Notes: generated by a model not told the origin, from the letters alone. Positions 47,401 to 57,539 are shown, counted from the first letter of the stretch. The stretch is DNA of 64,000 nt from JAEUIT01 sp044220875 (GCA_044220875.1 JBGAQH010000001.1:558001-622000), one strand, 5' to 3'. Program-made: numbers and translations.

Positions 47401-49200
47401 CACGCGCTCGGCGAGCCGGGCGCGGGAGTCGGCGAACTGGCGGCCGTGCTCGACGAGTCCGCGCAGGCCGTCGAGGCCCGCATTCCACACGCCGCTGCAG
47501 ATCGCCTCGCGGTCGACCTGCGGCGCGGCGGCGACGTGGGCGGCCATGCGCCGAAGAAGCTCCGCGTTGGCGAAGTCGAGCGGCGCCCGCTGCCGGAGGA
47601 GCTCCGCGGCGCGGCCGAGCTCGGGACCTAACGCGTTGAGCGCCGCATGCAGCGAATCGAGCAATGGGGCGAGCTGGGGCTGGTCGAGCGCCGAGACCTG
47701 CGGCCGCTCGCATCCGCGCCACGGATGTCTGGCGGGCCCACCCATCGAGACCGCGCGGCGTCCGAGGTCGGCGACGCGCTCGCGGCGGTCGGCGAGGTCG
47801 GCCGGCGTCCATCGCGGCGCGTCGGGGAGCGGGCAGGGGGCGGTGCGCGGGTTGCGGCCGGCGATCGTGGCCAGCGAACCGAGGATGCGAAAGAAGGTCT
47901 CGCCGCTCGGCGCGAGCGTGGCGTGCATCGCCGCCGCATGGGCGTTGAGCCGCGTTCGGAGCGAGTCGAGCCGGGCGACGATCGACTCGAGTTCCGCGCC
48001 GCGCGGCTTGCCGAGCTCCCACGTCCGTCCGATCTCGGCGAGCACCGCCTTCTTGTTGGCCTTGTGGCTGTGCAGCTCGAGGCAGAGCGCGCCGAGCCCG
48101 ATCGCCTCGAGCCGGCGCTTGACGACCTCGAGGGCCGCGAGCTTCTCGGCCACGAAGAGGACGCGCTTCCCGTCGAGCGCCGCGGTGGCGAGGATGTTCG
48201 TGATCGTCTGGCTCTTTCCCGTGCCCGGCGGTCCCTGGATCACGAGATTGCGCCCTGCGCGGACCGACTCGATCGCGAGCGTCTGCGAGCCGTCGGCGTC
48301 GACGACATGGTCGAGCCGCGCCGGCGGCACGAGCGTGTCGATGTCGGCGTCGTCCGGAAAGGGACGGTCCGCGTGGGTGAAGCCCTCGCCGAGCAAGCCG
48401 CCGATTGCCTGCGAGGCGACGAGCTTCGAGGGATCGGGCCAGTTCTTCGGATCGAGGTCGCGGTACATCAGGAGCTTCGCGAAGGAGAAGAGCCCGAGCG
48501 TGATCGCGTTCGGCTCGACCTTCCAGCGCGGGACGCTCGCAATCGCCTTGGTCACCGCGTCGAAGTAGGCCGCGGGCGCGAACTCCTCGTCGGCCGCGAC
48601 CGGCGGAAGCTGGAGCCCGAAGTCGGCTCGGAGTTTCGCCGCCAGGGAGAGGTTCTCCTCGACGTCCTCCTCGCGCCAGCGGATCGTGAATCGGGCCCGC
48701 GCGCTCGTGCGGCGAAGGTCGACGGGAACCAGGAGCAGCGGCGCGTGGCGCGGCGTGTCGGCCTGGTTGGCCTCGTACCAGGTGAGCCGGCCGATCGCGA
48801 GGTAGAGGATGTTGACGCCCTGCTCCTCCATGATCGACTGCGCGTCGCGGGAGAGCGTGAGCAGCCGGCGCTGGAGCCCGTCGGGCGAAAGTGCGGTGGT
48901 CAGTCTCGTGTCGCGGCCGAGGTCGGCGCGGCCGTCGCCCGCCTCGAGGACGTCGATGCCCGCCGCCGCGCCCGGCTCCTCGTCCTTCGCCTCGTCGGCG
49001 CCGCGCGTGGCCATGAAGCTCAGCGCCTTGCCCTCGTCGACGAGCAGGCGGTAGATCGTGTCGGCCTCCTCGCCGACCGCGTGGATGAGACGCGCCGAGG
49101 CGGACTCGATCGGCATCGACAGGAGGCGATTGCGCCCGGAGAGATCGAGCAGCTCGCGCCGGTTCGCCTCTAACGCTTTGATCACGGTCGACTCTGCCAA
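44455..49200 (-). CDS. DUF4011 - SF1 helicase - Vsr/DUF559-like nuclease - DUF3320 protein (candidate defence gene)
   Basis: A 1,581-residue multidomain protein. DUF4011-like N-terminus (about 1-250; LLDLSGRNRLLSMP), SF1 helicase motor with Walker A VIQGPPGTGKSQT (about 318-330), DEAS box LLVIDEASQIPP (about 945), GDSKQLPP, VQGDERDVIFIS and NVLISRAKRR (about 1200), then an endonuclease-like domain (about 1280-1345) with FIDLAVVD, IECDGAAYH and IHRIWSTDWF, and a DUF3320-type C-terminus. I choose a TTG start at 49200 with AGGGAG at 49209-49214; the ATG at 49338 would lie in the upstream gene's terminator. From memory this architecture has been reported as a stand-alone anti-phage system. Confidence 0.88.
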   Translation of the reverse strand: MAESTVIKALEANRRELLDLSGRNRLLSMPIESASARLIHAVGEEADTIYRLLVDEGKALSFMATRGADEAKDEEPGAAAGIDVLEAGDGRADLGRDTRLTTALSPDGLQRRLLTLSRDAQSIMEEQGVNILYLAIGRLTWYEANQADTPRHAPLLLVPVDLRRTSARARFTIRWREEDVEENLSLAAKLRADFGLQLPPVAADEEFAPAAYFDAVTKAIASVPRWKVEPNAITLGLFSFAKLLMYRDLDPKNWPDPSKLVASQAIGGLLGEGFTHADRPFPDDADIDTLVPPARLDHVVDADGSQTLAIESVRAGRNLVIQGPPGTGKSQTITNILATAALDGKRVLFVAEKLAALEVVKRRLEAIGLGALCLELHSHKANKKAVLAEIGRTWELGKPRGAELESIVARLDSLRTRLNAHAAAMHATLAPSGETFFRILGSLATIAGRNPRTAPCPLPDAPRWTPADLADRRERVADLGRRAVSMGGPARHPWRGCERPQVSALDQPQLAPLLDSLHAALNALGPELGRAAELLRQRAPLDFANAELLRRMAAHVAAAPQVDREAICSGVWNAGLDGLRGLVEHGRQFADSRARLAERVTEPTFDADLAPARAAIAAHGGSLFRILRGEYRQAMAALRGSLRCEVPRALAERVALLDEIVAAQRHLAAVRAGDAIGSQAFGHAWRGRDSDWSQLAAVVGWVAKEAEARLGPDFRKSFTQLDASEDFSALSARLTERVNGAWRATRTLAEWLSLNASAAFGAAGAERIPIAELAERLAAWRARPDGVSEWNAWFVRARDARERGLAALVDALETGAADGADAGDLFEHAYFGELYREATRRIPELGRFDGIEHSRIVEDFRQADRDRLTLAKYRVLARHYDQMPDRHANLGMTGVLLGELQRQRGHRPIRKLLRDAGSVAQSIKPIFMMSPLSVAQFLEPGAIEFDLLVIDEASQIPPVDAFGAFVRARQHVVVGDSKQLPPTRFFARITGGEEEEPDEEIADAPVAPIAAQAKDMESVLGLCSARGVPDAMLRWHYRSRHQSLIAVSNHEFYDDRLYIVPSPTQTSPDLGLKFRFIAEGRYDRGKSATNRAEAEAVCAAVLEHARSSPERTLGVAAFSIRQQQAILDEIERCRREHPELEEFHRRHEHEPFFVKNLESVQGDERDVIFISVGYGPDASGYVAMNFGPLSGDGGERRLNVLISRAKRRCVVFTSIRAADIDLARAGGRGVAAFKSFLQFAETGVLGVAAPTDREEGSPFETAVRAAIVALGHSVDAQVGVSGFFIDLAVVDPGKPGRYLLGIECDGAAYHSSRSARDRDRLRQAVLEDHGWTIHRIWSTDWFQRPKDELAKVMAAIERAKARAAESDAAPTSPPPPPAPKAPEIARDADDAAVENVASISVPYVEATCDHVLPGELHEVPPAKMAEVVLLVVRCESPIHVDEVVTRVRGFWGLKRSGSRIEEAVGNGIDALVASRRCTRDGDFLSLAGAPAIVRDRSEVRSAGLRSIERIAGVEMRAGIGAAAVALVGASEGDLALAVARALGFKAMSGNVRERLLEEIRAMVREGSLREDGAVLRPASAT

Positions 49201-49272
49201 CGTCGGTTCTCCCTGGAGGGCGTTCCCGGCGTGGAAGATAGTGATTGCCCGTCGCTCGTGACGCAAGCAATC

Positions 49273-49317
49273 ACCATGAAAACGGAACGGCGTCGAGACC
49301 TGTGGTCGCGACGCCGT
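49273..49317 (-). terminator. Rho-independent terminator of the N-terminal-dockerin gene
   Basis: A 9-bp stem (49287-49295 with 49309-49317) encloses an inner 4-bp stem. On the minus strand it is followed by TTCCGTTTTCAT. It lies between the surface-protein stop and the helicase start, supporting separate transcription and the TTG start of the helicase. Confidence 0.7.
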
Positions 49318-49353
49318 CCCGGATCCGACGATGATCACTCCGTCTCTCTCGGA

Positions 49354-50520
49354 TTACGGAGTGACGCAGTCGGCATCGATGGTGAGCTTGTAGCTGCCCG
49401 CGGCGCCGGCGTTGTAGCCCGCGACGAGGATGTGATAGATGTGGCCGGCGTTGGCGTAGAAGTCGGCCTTTGACTTGCGGAAGAAGCCGTTGAGCGAGCA
49501 GGAAGCCGACTGCGTGTCGTCGACGCAGGCCTTCAGCTCGCCGTCGCAGCCGGCCGCGGCCGTTTCCTTCCACACCGCCAGGACGGTGTCGAAGTCCGTG
49601 CCGTCGTTGCAGGTGCTCAGGAAGACATGCTCCTCCTGGCAGCTCGGGATGTAGGTGATCCATTCGCCCTTCGACGGCGTGTTCGCGCAGGGCGGGTAGG
49701 TGAGGCCGTTGTCGATCGTGGTGCCGGTGACGACCTTCGGCGCGACGGTGGCGCTGTTCACGAGGATGCCGTCGAAGCACTGGCTGCCGACGCTCTTGAA
49801 GGTCGCGGTGAGCACGCCGCTGCCGGACGCGGTGGTGTAGCCGCCGACGCGGATCTTGTAGATCTGTCCGGCGAGGACGTCGATGGTGAGCTTCGAGGTG
49901 TTCGAGCCGAAGCCGCAGGTGCCTCCGTCGTCGTCGCAGCCGACGAGCACCGAGGTCGAGAGGCCCGACACCGGCGGGCAGGTCGACGCGCCGGGCAATA
50001 CCGAGGTGTACACCGCAAGCACCGTGTCGAAGTCCGAGCCGCAGGTTGCGAGGGTCAGTTCGCCGTCGCCCTCGGGCGAATAGACGTACCAGAGGTCGTG
50101 GCCGACGGTCGTGGCCGTGGGACCGCAGGAGCCTAAGGGAAAGGTCTGGCCCGAGTTCGTCGCCATCGTGTTGCAGAAGGCGATCTCGTCGCCCGCGACG
50201 ATCTCGATCGCGCCGCCGCACTCGTCGTTGCTCGGCGTCGAGCAGGGGCCCCACAGGCCGAGCAGGATCGCGAGGTCGGCGGCGTCGGTCGAGCCGCTGC
50301 CGTTGAGGTCGGCGCCGGCGGCGCCCCAGGCGCCGAGCATGACCGCGAGGTCGGCGGCGTCGATCGAGCCGTTATGGTCGAAGTCGCCCGTGCAGGAACA
50401 GGTGTTTCCGGCGACGCCGCCCTGCGGGGCGTCGGGCTTTCGGCCACCGCCGGCAAAGGCGGCGAGGCTGATCGAGGCGGCGAGCGAGGCGGTGACGATG
50501 AGCGCGTGTCGAGAGAGCAT
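49354..50520 (-). CDS. Exported surface protein with N-terminal dockerin-like repeats
   Basis: A 388-residue secreted protein. It has a signal peptide (about 1-23), then two dockerin-like loops directly at the mature N-terminus (G-D-F-D-H-N-G-S-I-D and A-D-L-N-G-S-G-S-T-D, each ending L-L/M-L-G-x-W), then two beta-rich domains (about 95-235 and 240-388) with D-F-D-T-V-L-A-V-Y/W and C-D-D-D/G motifs, resembling bacterial pre-peptidase-type domains. The dockerin position is reversed relative to the other two such proteins in the window. No catalytic motif is seen. It has its own terminator. Confidence 0.8.
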   Translation of the reverse strand: MLSRHALIVTASLAASISLAAFAGGGRKPDAPQGGVAGNTCSCTGDFDHNGSIDAADLAVMLGAWGAAGADLNGSGSTDAADLAILLGLWGPCSTPSNDECGGAIEIVAGDEIAFCNTMATNSGQTFPLGSCGPTATTVGHDLWYVYSPEGDGELTLATCGSDFDTVLAVYTSVLPGASTCPPVSGLSTSVLVGCDDDGGTCGFGSNTSKLTIDVLAGQIYKIRVGGYTTASGSGVLTATFKSVGSQCFDGILVNSATVAPKVVTGTTIDNGLTYPPCANTPSKGEWITYIPSCQEEHVFLSTCNDGTDFDTVLAVWKETAAAGCDGELKACVDDTQSASCSLNGFFRKSKADFYANAGHIYHILVAGYNAGAAGSYKLTIDADCVTP

Positions 50521-50684
50521 GTGCGTGCGTCCTTCTGTGGTTGCGTGAGGGTGCGTGCGGTGGGCGTCCCGAGCGTCGGGAACGGCCTCACGACCACAGA
50601 CGGAACCCGCCGGCGCGGAGCGCAACGGTTTGGCGCAATCTTGGAATTCCGCGGACGCGGGAGGCGAGACGGGGCCGGCGGGCC

Positions 50685-52532
50685 TCAGCTTCCGAAGAGC
50701 TCGGCCTCGCGCTCCGCCGCGTACTGGTTGGTGTAGAGCTCGAAATAGCGGCCGCGCCGGCCGAGGAGCTCGCGGTGCGTGCCCTGCTCGACGATCCGTC
50801 CCCCGTCGATGACGAGGATGATGTCCGCCCGCCGGATGGTCGAGAGCCGGTGGGCGATCACGAAGGCGATGCGTCCGCGGAGGACCTCCTCGATGCCGCC
50901 CTGGATCAGCCGCTCGGTCGCGGTGTCGACCGAGCTGGTCGCCTCGTCCATGATGAAGATCTGCGGGTTGCGAAGGACCGCACGGGCCAGGGCGACGAGT
51001 TGCCGCTGGCCGGTCGAGAGCCGCTCGCCGCACTCGCCGACCTCGAAGTCATAGCCCTTGTCGAGCGCGGTGATGAAGCCATGGGCGTTCACGCGCGTCG
51101 CCGCGGCCACGATCTCGGCCTCGCTCGCGTCGAGGCGCCCGTAGCGGATGTTCTCGCGGATCGTGCCCGAGAACAGGTGCGGCACCTGCTGGATGACGCC
51201 GAGGTTCGACTGCAGCCAGTGCAGCGAGCGCTCGCGGTAGTCGACGCCGTCGAAGAGGATCGCCCCCTCGCGCGGCTCGTAGAAGCGGGCGAGAAGCGAG
51301 ACGATCGTGCTCTTGCCGCCGCCGGTCGCGCCGACGAGGGCGACGGTCTGGCCCTCGCGGACGTGCAGGCTGAAGTCGTGGAGGACGATCGAGTCGGGCT
51401 TGTAGAAGAAGCGCACGCGCTCGAAGCGCACCTCGCGGATGCGCGGCGAGCCCCCGTCAAAGGCGAGGTCGGGGCGCGGCGACGTTCGCTGCGCCTCGAT
51501 CGTCGCGGTGACCCGCTCGCCGTCGCGGATCTCCGGCGTCGTCTCGAGGAGCGACACGACCCGCTCCGCCGCGGTCGAGGCGTTGAGGATGTCGGCGAAT
51601 CGCTGGGCGAGCTCCTGGATCGGCTGGGCGAAGACCGCGGCGAACTGGAGGAACGCGAGCAGCTTGCCGAGCGAGAGTCCGTGGCCGGCGATGTAGTCGC
51701 CGCCGCCCTTCCACAGGGCAAGTCCGGCGCCGGCGGCGCCGAGCGACATGATCACCGGCAGGTAGAGCGAACTCTGGATCGAGTTCCGCATCATCCAGGT
51801 GTTCATCTGGGTCGAGAGGCGGCGGAACTCGTCGAGATTCCGCTCCTCGCGCACCAGGGCCTTCGTCGTCCGCACCCCCTGCAGCGACTCGTTGAAGCTC
51901 GCGGTCATCGCCGAGTTCGTCCGCCGCGCCTGGCGGCCGGAGTGGAGCATCAGCCGCTGGAAGAAGACGCTGGTGATGACGAGGAAGGGAATGATCGTGA
52001 AGACCACGAGCGAGAGCCGCACGTCGATGATGAGCATCGCCGTCGACGTCGCGAGCAGGAGGAGCGACCCCCAGAAGAGGTCGAGGATCGCCCACGGCAG
52101 CGTGCCGGAGATGCGGCCGCAGTCGCTCGTGAGGCGCGACGTCAGCCAGCCGACCGGCCGCGTGTCGAAGAAGGAGAAGGAGAGTTCCTGAAGGCGCCGG
52201 AAGCAGTCGCGGCGCAGCTTGTAGCCGACGCCGGTCGAGATCTCGCCGGCGGCGCGGATGAAGATCCAGACGCAGGTGGCGAAGCCGACGAAGAGCGAGA
52301 GGTAGATCGACGCGGTGACGTACAGGCGGGTCGTGAGACCGTTGGTGTGGGCCTCGTCGATCATCGCCGCCACGAAGAGCGGCAGCGCCGCCTCGATCGC
52401 GGCGATGACCGCGCCGCCGAAGGCGAGCCGCGCCGCGGCGCCGCGGTGTTCGCGCAGGTAGGCCAGCAGCTTCCGCCAGACCCGCGGATCGAACTTCCCG
52501 GTGAAGTCCTCGTCGAGGTGCTCCTCGGACAT
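50685..52532 (-). CDS. ABC exporter half-transporter, canonical Walker B, LSTGQ signature
   Basis: A 615-residue type IV ABC exporter subunit: six-helix membrane domain (about 20-330) and nucleotide-binding domain (about 370-600). Walker A is GATGGGKST, Walker B IFIMDEATSS with the catalytic Glu, and the switch His is in IAHRLSTI. The signature is LSTGQ, not LSGGQ. It starts two bases after the other half-transporter gene ends. With that gene it should form a heterodimer; cargo could be a lipid, peptide or drug. Confidence 0.92.
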   Translation of the reverse strand: MSEEHLDEDFTGKFDPRVWRKLLAYLREHRGAAARLAFGGAVIAAIEAALPLFVAAMIDEAHTNGLTTRLYVTASIYLSLFVGFATCVWIFIRAAGEISTGVGYKLRRDCFRRLQELSFSFFDTRPVGWLTSRLTSDCGRISGTLPWAILDLFWGSLLLLATSTAMLIIDVRLSLVVFTIIPFLVITSVFFQRLMLHSGRQARRTNSAMTASFNESLQGVRTTKALVREERNLDEFRRLSTQMNTWMMRNSIQSSLYLPVIMSLGAAGAGLALWKGGGDYIAGHGLSLGKLLAFLQFAAVFAQPIQELAQRFADILNASTAAERVVSLLETTPEIRDGERVTATIEAQRTSPRPDLAFDGGSPRIREVRFERVRFFYKPDSIVLHDFSLHVREGQTVALVGATGGGKSTIVSLLARFYEPREGAILFDGVDYRERSLHWLQSNLGVIQQVPHLFSGTIRENIRYGRLDASEAEIVAAATRVNAHGFITALDKGYDFEVGECGERLSTGQRQLVALARAVLRNPQIFIMDEATSSVDTATERLIQGGIEEVLRGRIAFVIAHRLSTIRRADIILVIDGGRIVEQGTHRELLGRRGRYFELYTNQYAAEREAELFGS

Positions 52533-52534
52533 GG

Positions 52535-54382
52535 TCAGTGCGCCTCCGTCGCGGCGGCGGTGGCGGTGTCGTCGTCGAGGTCGTCGGTGCGGGTCTGGAT
52601 GTCCCAGAGCGTGCGGTAGGTGCCGTCCTTCGCGATCAGCTCCGCGTGGGTCCCGCGCTGCGTGACGCGGCCGTGCTCGATCACGATGATCTGGTCGGCG
52701 TGCATGAGCGTCGAGAGGCGATGGGCGACGATGAGCGTCGTGTGCCGCGCGTCGCGCGAGCGGAAGGAGCGCAGGATCTCCGATTCGGTGTGCGTGTCGA
52801 CGGCCGAGAGCGCGTCGTCGAGGATGAGGAGCTGCGGCGCCTGCACGAGCGAGCGGGCGATCGCGACGCGCTGCCGCTGCCCGCCGGAGAGCGTGATGCC
52901 GCGCTCGCCGAGCATCGTCTCGTACTTCCTCGGGAACTCCTCGATCGACTCGTGCACGCTGGCGACGGCCGCGGCGCTGCGCATCGCGTCCTCGTCGTTC
53001 ATGTGTCCGGCGGCGCTGATCAGGATGTTCTCCTTCAGCGTCTTCGAGTAGAGGAACGGCTGCTGCATCACGGTGCCGACGGCCGAGCGCATCGCGCTCC
53101 GCGGGATCGTTCGCAGCTCGCGGCCGTCGACGGTGATCGATCCCCGCTCGTAGTCGTAGAGCCGCAGGAGGAGGTTCACGATCGTGCTCTTGCCGGCGCC
53201 CGATGGCCCGACGATGCCGAGGGTCGCGCCGCGCGGGATCGAGAGGGAGACGCCGTCGAGGACCGGCGTCCCGTCGGCGAAGGCGAAGCTGACGTCGCGG
53301 AACTCGATGGCCAGGCCCTCGCCGGCGGCGACCGGCGCGAAGGGCTCGGTGGCGTCGTCGGCGGTCTCGTCGGGCGTGTCGAGCACCTCGCGGATGCGGT
53401 CGATCGCGGCGAGGGCCTTGCCGAGGTCGGCGAGGATGCGGCCCATCATCCGCACCGGCCAGATGAAGAGGCCGATGACGGAGATGAAGAAGAAGAACGT
53501 GCCGACGCTGACCTGATCGCTCGCGAGAAGCCCGAGGCCCGTGCCGACCGCGAGCGCCGACTGGAGAAAGCACAGGAGGTCGGAGGTCGCCCAATAGGTC
53601 GCGAGCTTCCTGTAGAGCAGGAGGTCCTGGGCCGCGAACACGCCGCTCGTCGCGGCGAACTTCTCGATCTCGAACTCCTGCCGCGCGAAGGCCCGGACGA
53701 CGCGGATGCCGGTGAGGTTCTCGGTGATCGTCGTCGTCATCTTCCCCTCGGCCTCCTCCTTCGCCTTGAAGACCGGACGCAGGCGATTGAAGTAGAGGAG
53801 CGAGAAGGTGACGATGAAGGGAAGCACCACGACCGACGCGACCGTCATGCGCCAGTCGATCCAGAGCATGAGCGGCAGCGGGGCGATGAGCATCACGATC
53901 GCCCGGCCGATCTCGATCGCCTGGCCGGCGAGGAAGCCGCGGAAGGTGTCGACGTCCGACGTGCAGCGCTGGAGCAGGTCGCCCGAGGGACGCTGGTCGA
54001 GCGTCTTGCAGTGGAGCCGCTGGAGCCGGTCGTACATCGTGTCGCGGAGGCGGCGGGCGATCGCCTCGGCGGCTCCGGTCGCGAAGCGCGTCCGCAGGTG
54101 GGTGAAGATGCCGGCCAGCAGGGTGACGGCGAGCATCGCCACGCCGGGAAGCCAGAGGTTGGCGCGGATGTGCTCGCTGCCGCCGAGCCAGCGGACGATC
54201 GTCCGGGCGATCGGCGTGGCCCGTTCGCTCCGCTCGAGCAGCACGCCGTCGATCATGGCCTGCGAGACCATCGGCACCGCGTACAGGACCGCGGCGCTGG
54301 CGATGAGCGCGACGAACGCCAGGCCATAGCGCAGGCGCTGGCCCTCGGAGACCGTCCAGATGGTGGAGATCGCTCGTCGCAT
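52535..54382 (-). CDS. ABC exporter half-transporter with degenerate Walker B
   Basis: A 615-residue partner half-transporter with a six-helix membrane domain and a nucleotide-binding domain. Walker A is GPSGAGKST, the signature TLSGGQRQRVAIARSL is canonical, but Walker B reads LLILDDALSAVD, with Asp replacing the catalytic Glu. The switch His is present (VAHRLSTL). Together with the downstream gene's LSTGQ this puts both defects in the same composite ATP site, as in known heterodimeric exporters. First gene of a two-gene operon. Confidence 0.92.
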   Translation of the reverse strand: MRRAISTIWTVSEGQRLRYGLAFVALIASAAVLYAVPMVSQAMIDGVLLERSERATPIARTIVRWLGGSEHIRANLWLPGVAMLAVTLLAGIFTHLRTRFATGAAEAIARRLRDTMYDRLQRLHCKTLDQRPSGDLLQRCTSDVDTFRGFLAGQAIEIGRAIVMLIAPLPLMLWIDWRMTVASVVVLPFIVTFSLLYFNRLRPVFKAKEEAEGKMTTTITENLTGIRVVRAFARQEFEIEKFAATSGVFAAQDLLLYRKLATYWATSDLLCFLQSALAVGTGLGLLASDQVSVGTFFFFISVIGLFIWPVRMMGRILADLGKALAAIDRIREVLDTPDETADDATEPFAPVAAGEGLAIEFRDVSFAFADGTPVLDGVSLSIPRGATLGIVGPSGAGKSTIVNLLLRLYDYERGSITVDGRELRTIPRSAMRSAVGTVMQQPFLYSKTLKENILISAAGHMNDEDAMRSAAAVASVHESIEEFPRKYETMLGERGITLSGGQRQRVAIARSLVQAPQLLILDDALSAVDTHTESEILRSFRSRDARHTTLIVAHRLSTLMHADQIIVIEHGRVTQRGTHAELIAKDGTYRTLWDIQTRTDDLDDDTATAAATEAH

Positions 54383-54403
54383 CCGCTGCGTTTCAGCCGA
54401 AAT

Positions 54404-54628
54404 TCAGAGGGGGGTCCTGATGCCCATGGCCCGGATGGCGCACCAGCCGGACAGTCCCTCGAGCATCATGAAGAGTCCGCCGGCGACCATGCCGATCGCC
54501 GGGTAGATCGCCCATGCCGGCAGCGTGTCGAGAAACCAGAGCACGCCGACCACGAGTCCGACGCCCTCGAACGCCGCGCCGGCGACGAGCCGGACGGCCT
54601 TGCCCTTCGCGTCGATGTTGCACTGCAT
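54404..54628 (-). CDS. DUF2892-like small membrane protein
   Basis: A 74-residue protein with two hydrophobic segments and the family ending LSGWCAIRAMGIRTPL, like the membrane tail of YgaP-type proteins. The role is unknown. It sits between asnS (upstream, 25 bases) and the ABC pair (downstream) on the same strand, and could be part of one transcript. Confidence 0.75.
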   Translation of the reverse strand: MQCNIDAKGKAVRLVAGAAFEGVGLVVGVLWFLDTLPAWAIYPAIGMVAGGLFMMLEGLSGWCAIRAMGIRTPL

Positions 54629-54653
54629 GCGTGGGGTCGCCTCGGGATTGAAA

Positions 54654-56066
<1,413 letters not shown>

Positions 56067-56582
56067 GGGCGGTCTCGTGAGCTGAAGGGGAACGCAAGGG
56101 CGAGCGAACGCCTGCGGGCCTTCATGGGAAAGACGGGCAGTATTCGGCCCGCCGCGGGGGGTCGCAAGCCGTGGGGGTGTTGGCCTGAGAAAACGCGTGC
56201 CAGAGACGGCGCGGTCGGCGGAGGCTGTTGTCCTATAACTATGGCTCTGGCGAATCGGAGGCTCGCCGCGCCCGTGCCAAATTGGCAGCAGTTGGGGGTG
56301 GGCTGCGGAGCCGTGACAGGAACGGCAAGCGCAAGGGGCCCGCCAGCCACAAACTCGCACTGAGTGCCGCGCGCGGTCGGTGCCATCGCTCTCCGCCCTG
56401 CAGCGCGCGATTCTGCGGTCGAAGTGGCCTTGCGAGGTCAGGAACGCGACTGCGCCCGCGCCGCCGACTCGACCATTCCGTGAGCCGACCTCCGATGTGG
56501 TCCGCTTGCGATGGGGTGCCTCTCCAACCCTGACGGCACGGGCATTGCCAATCGGCCCGCTCCACACCGAACGCGCCGACCG
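56067..56582. other. Gene-free stretch upstream of asnS
   Basis: These 516 bases separate asnS from a divergent receiver-like gene. An AT-rich patch around 56230-56240 (CCTATAACTATGG) stands out and could hold a -10 element. I see no tRNA-like or riboswitch-like structure and no convincing small gene; several ORFs here look spurious. Confidence 0.4.
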
Positions 56583-57131
56583 ATGCAGCTCCGCTATCAC
56601 CATCCCGACCCGCTTGACCCCCCGACGGGACCGAGCGCGAGCGCCAGCACCAGTCCAGGTCAGGGCGGCGGCGGGGCGGGACCACAGCGGCGCGGCCGCC
56701 TCAGCCTCATGCTGACCTACGGCGGCTGGCGGGACGGCGACTTCGCAGAGCAGCTCCCGGCCCTCCTCGGACCGCTGGGAATCGACTGCCACCGCTGCCG
56801 AAGCGGCGTCGAGGCGACCGAGTTCCTCCGCCGGGCGTCGGTGCACATCGCCATCGTTGACCTCTCGATCCCGATGGAGAGCGGCTGCGTTCAGGGGACT
56901 CCGGCCGGCCCGCGCGTGCTGCAGCTCCTCCGACGCCTTGAGCAACCGCCGCCGACCGTCGTCGTGCGGCCTCCCCAACCGAGCAATCGCGACAGCGCCC
57001 GCGGACTGAGCGAAGCGCTGCGCGACGGCGCGTTCGCCGTCATCGACGGGCCGGTGCGACTCGAGAGCATGCTCGAGACGCTGCGTCGCGTCATTCGACG
57101 GCATTACCGCGATCACTGGCCGGCGGCGTGA
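56583..57131 (+). CDS. Degenerate receiver-like protein upstream of groES
   Basis: A 182-residue protein. After a Pro/Gly-rich N-terminal 40 residues comes a CheY-like pattern: a first strand (RLSLMLTYGG), a helix, a second strand and helix, then HIAIVDLSIPMESG with an Asp at the phospho-acceptor position. The first acidic pair (D-D/E) is missing, so normal phosphorylation is doubtful. There is no output domain. It ends 72 bases before groES on the same strand and could be a linked regulator or just a neighbour. Confidence 0.6.
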   Translation: MQLRYHHPDPLDPPTGPSASASTSPGQGGGGAGPQRRGRLSLMLTYGGWRDGDFAEQLPALLGPLGIDCHRCRSGVEATEFLRRASVHIAIVDLSIPMESGCVQGTPAGPRVLQLLRRLEQPPPTVVVRPPQPSNRDSARGLSEALRDGAFAVIDGPVRLESMLETLRRVIRRHYRDHWPAA

Positions 57132-57203
57132 GTTCGACCCGCTGACCATTCGCACAGACCTTTCACTTCCGTACCCATTTTCAGACCAGCAGGAGACAGT
57201 GCT

Positions 57204-57494
57204 ATGAAGGTTCGACCCCTCGGCGACAAGATTCTCGTGAAGCGCGACGAAGCCGCGACCAAGACCGACTCCGGGATCTTCCTGCCCGAGTCCGCCAAGG
57301 ACAAGCCGAAGCAGGGCAAGGTCATCGCCGTCGGCGACGGCATCCTGAACAAGGACAACGGCCAGCGCATCCCCTTCTCGGTGAAGAAGGGCGACTCCGT
57401 GATCTTCTCGAGCTACTCGGGCACCGAAGTGAAGATCGACGGCGACGCGTTCCTCATCATGACCGAGGACGACATCCTCGGCGTCATCGAGTGA
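57204..57494 (+). CDS. groES: GroES co-chaperonin
   Basis: A 96-residue GroES (Hsp10). The start MKVRPLGDKILVKRDE and the mobile loop region TDSGIFLPESAKDKPKQGKV are typical, as is VIFSSYSGTEVKIDGDAFLIMTEDDILGVI at the C-terminus in pattern. It caps the GroEL ring. A CAGGAG site lies upstream. No CIRCE inverted repeat is seen in the 72-base leader. Two small unknown genes separate it from groEL. Confidence 0.96.
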   Translation: MKVRPLGDKILVKRDEAATKTDSGIFLPESAKDKPKQGKVIAVGDGILNKDNGQRIPFSVKKGDSVIFSSYSGTEVKIDGDAFLIMTEDDILGVIE

Positions 57495-57539
57495 CTCGCC
57501 TGACCTTCCCCCACGCACCGCACGAAAGGCGCATCGATC

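Noticed and set aside
49201..49338. An ATG start at 49338 for the DUF4011 protein
   Set aside because: The 46 extra codons cover the terminator of the upstream gene and do not resemble DUF4011; a TTG at 49200 has a suitable AGGGAG site.
56225..56245. A palindromic AT-rich site as an operator
   Set aside because: The inverted repeat is short and single; it may be a -10 element but there is no support for a regulator site.
57132..57203. A CIRCE operator before groES
   Set aside because: No TTAGCACTC-type inverted repeat is present in the 72-base leader.
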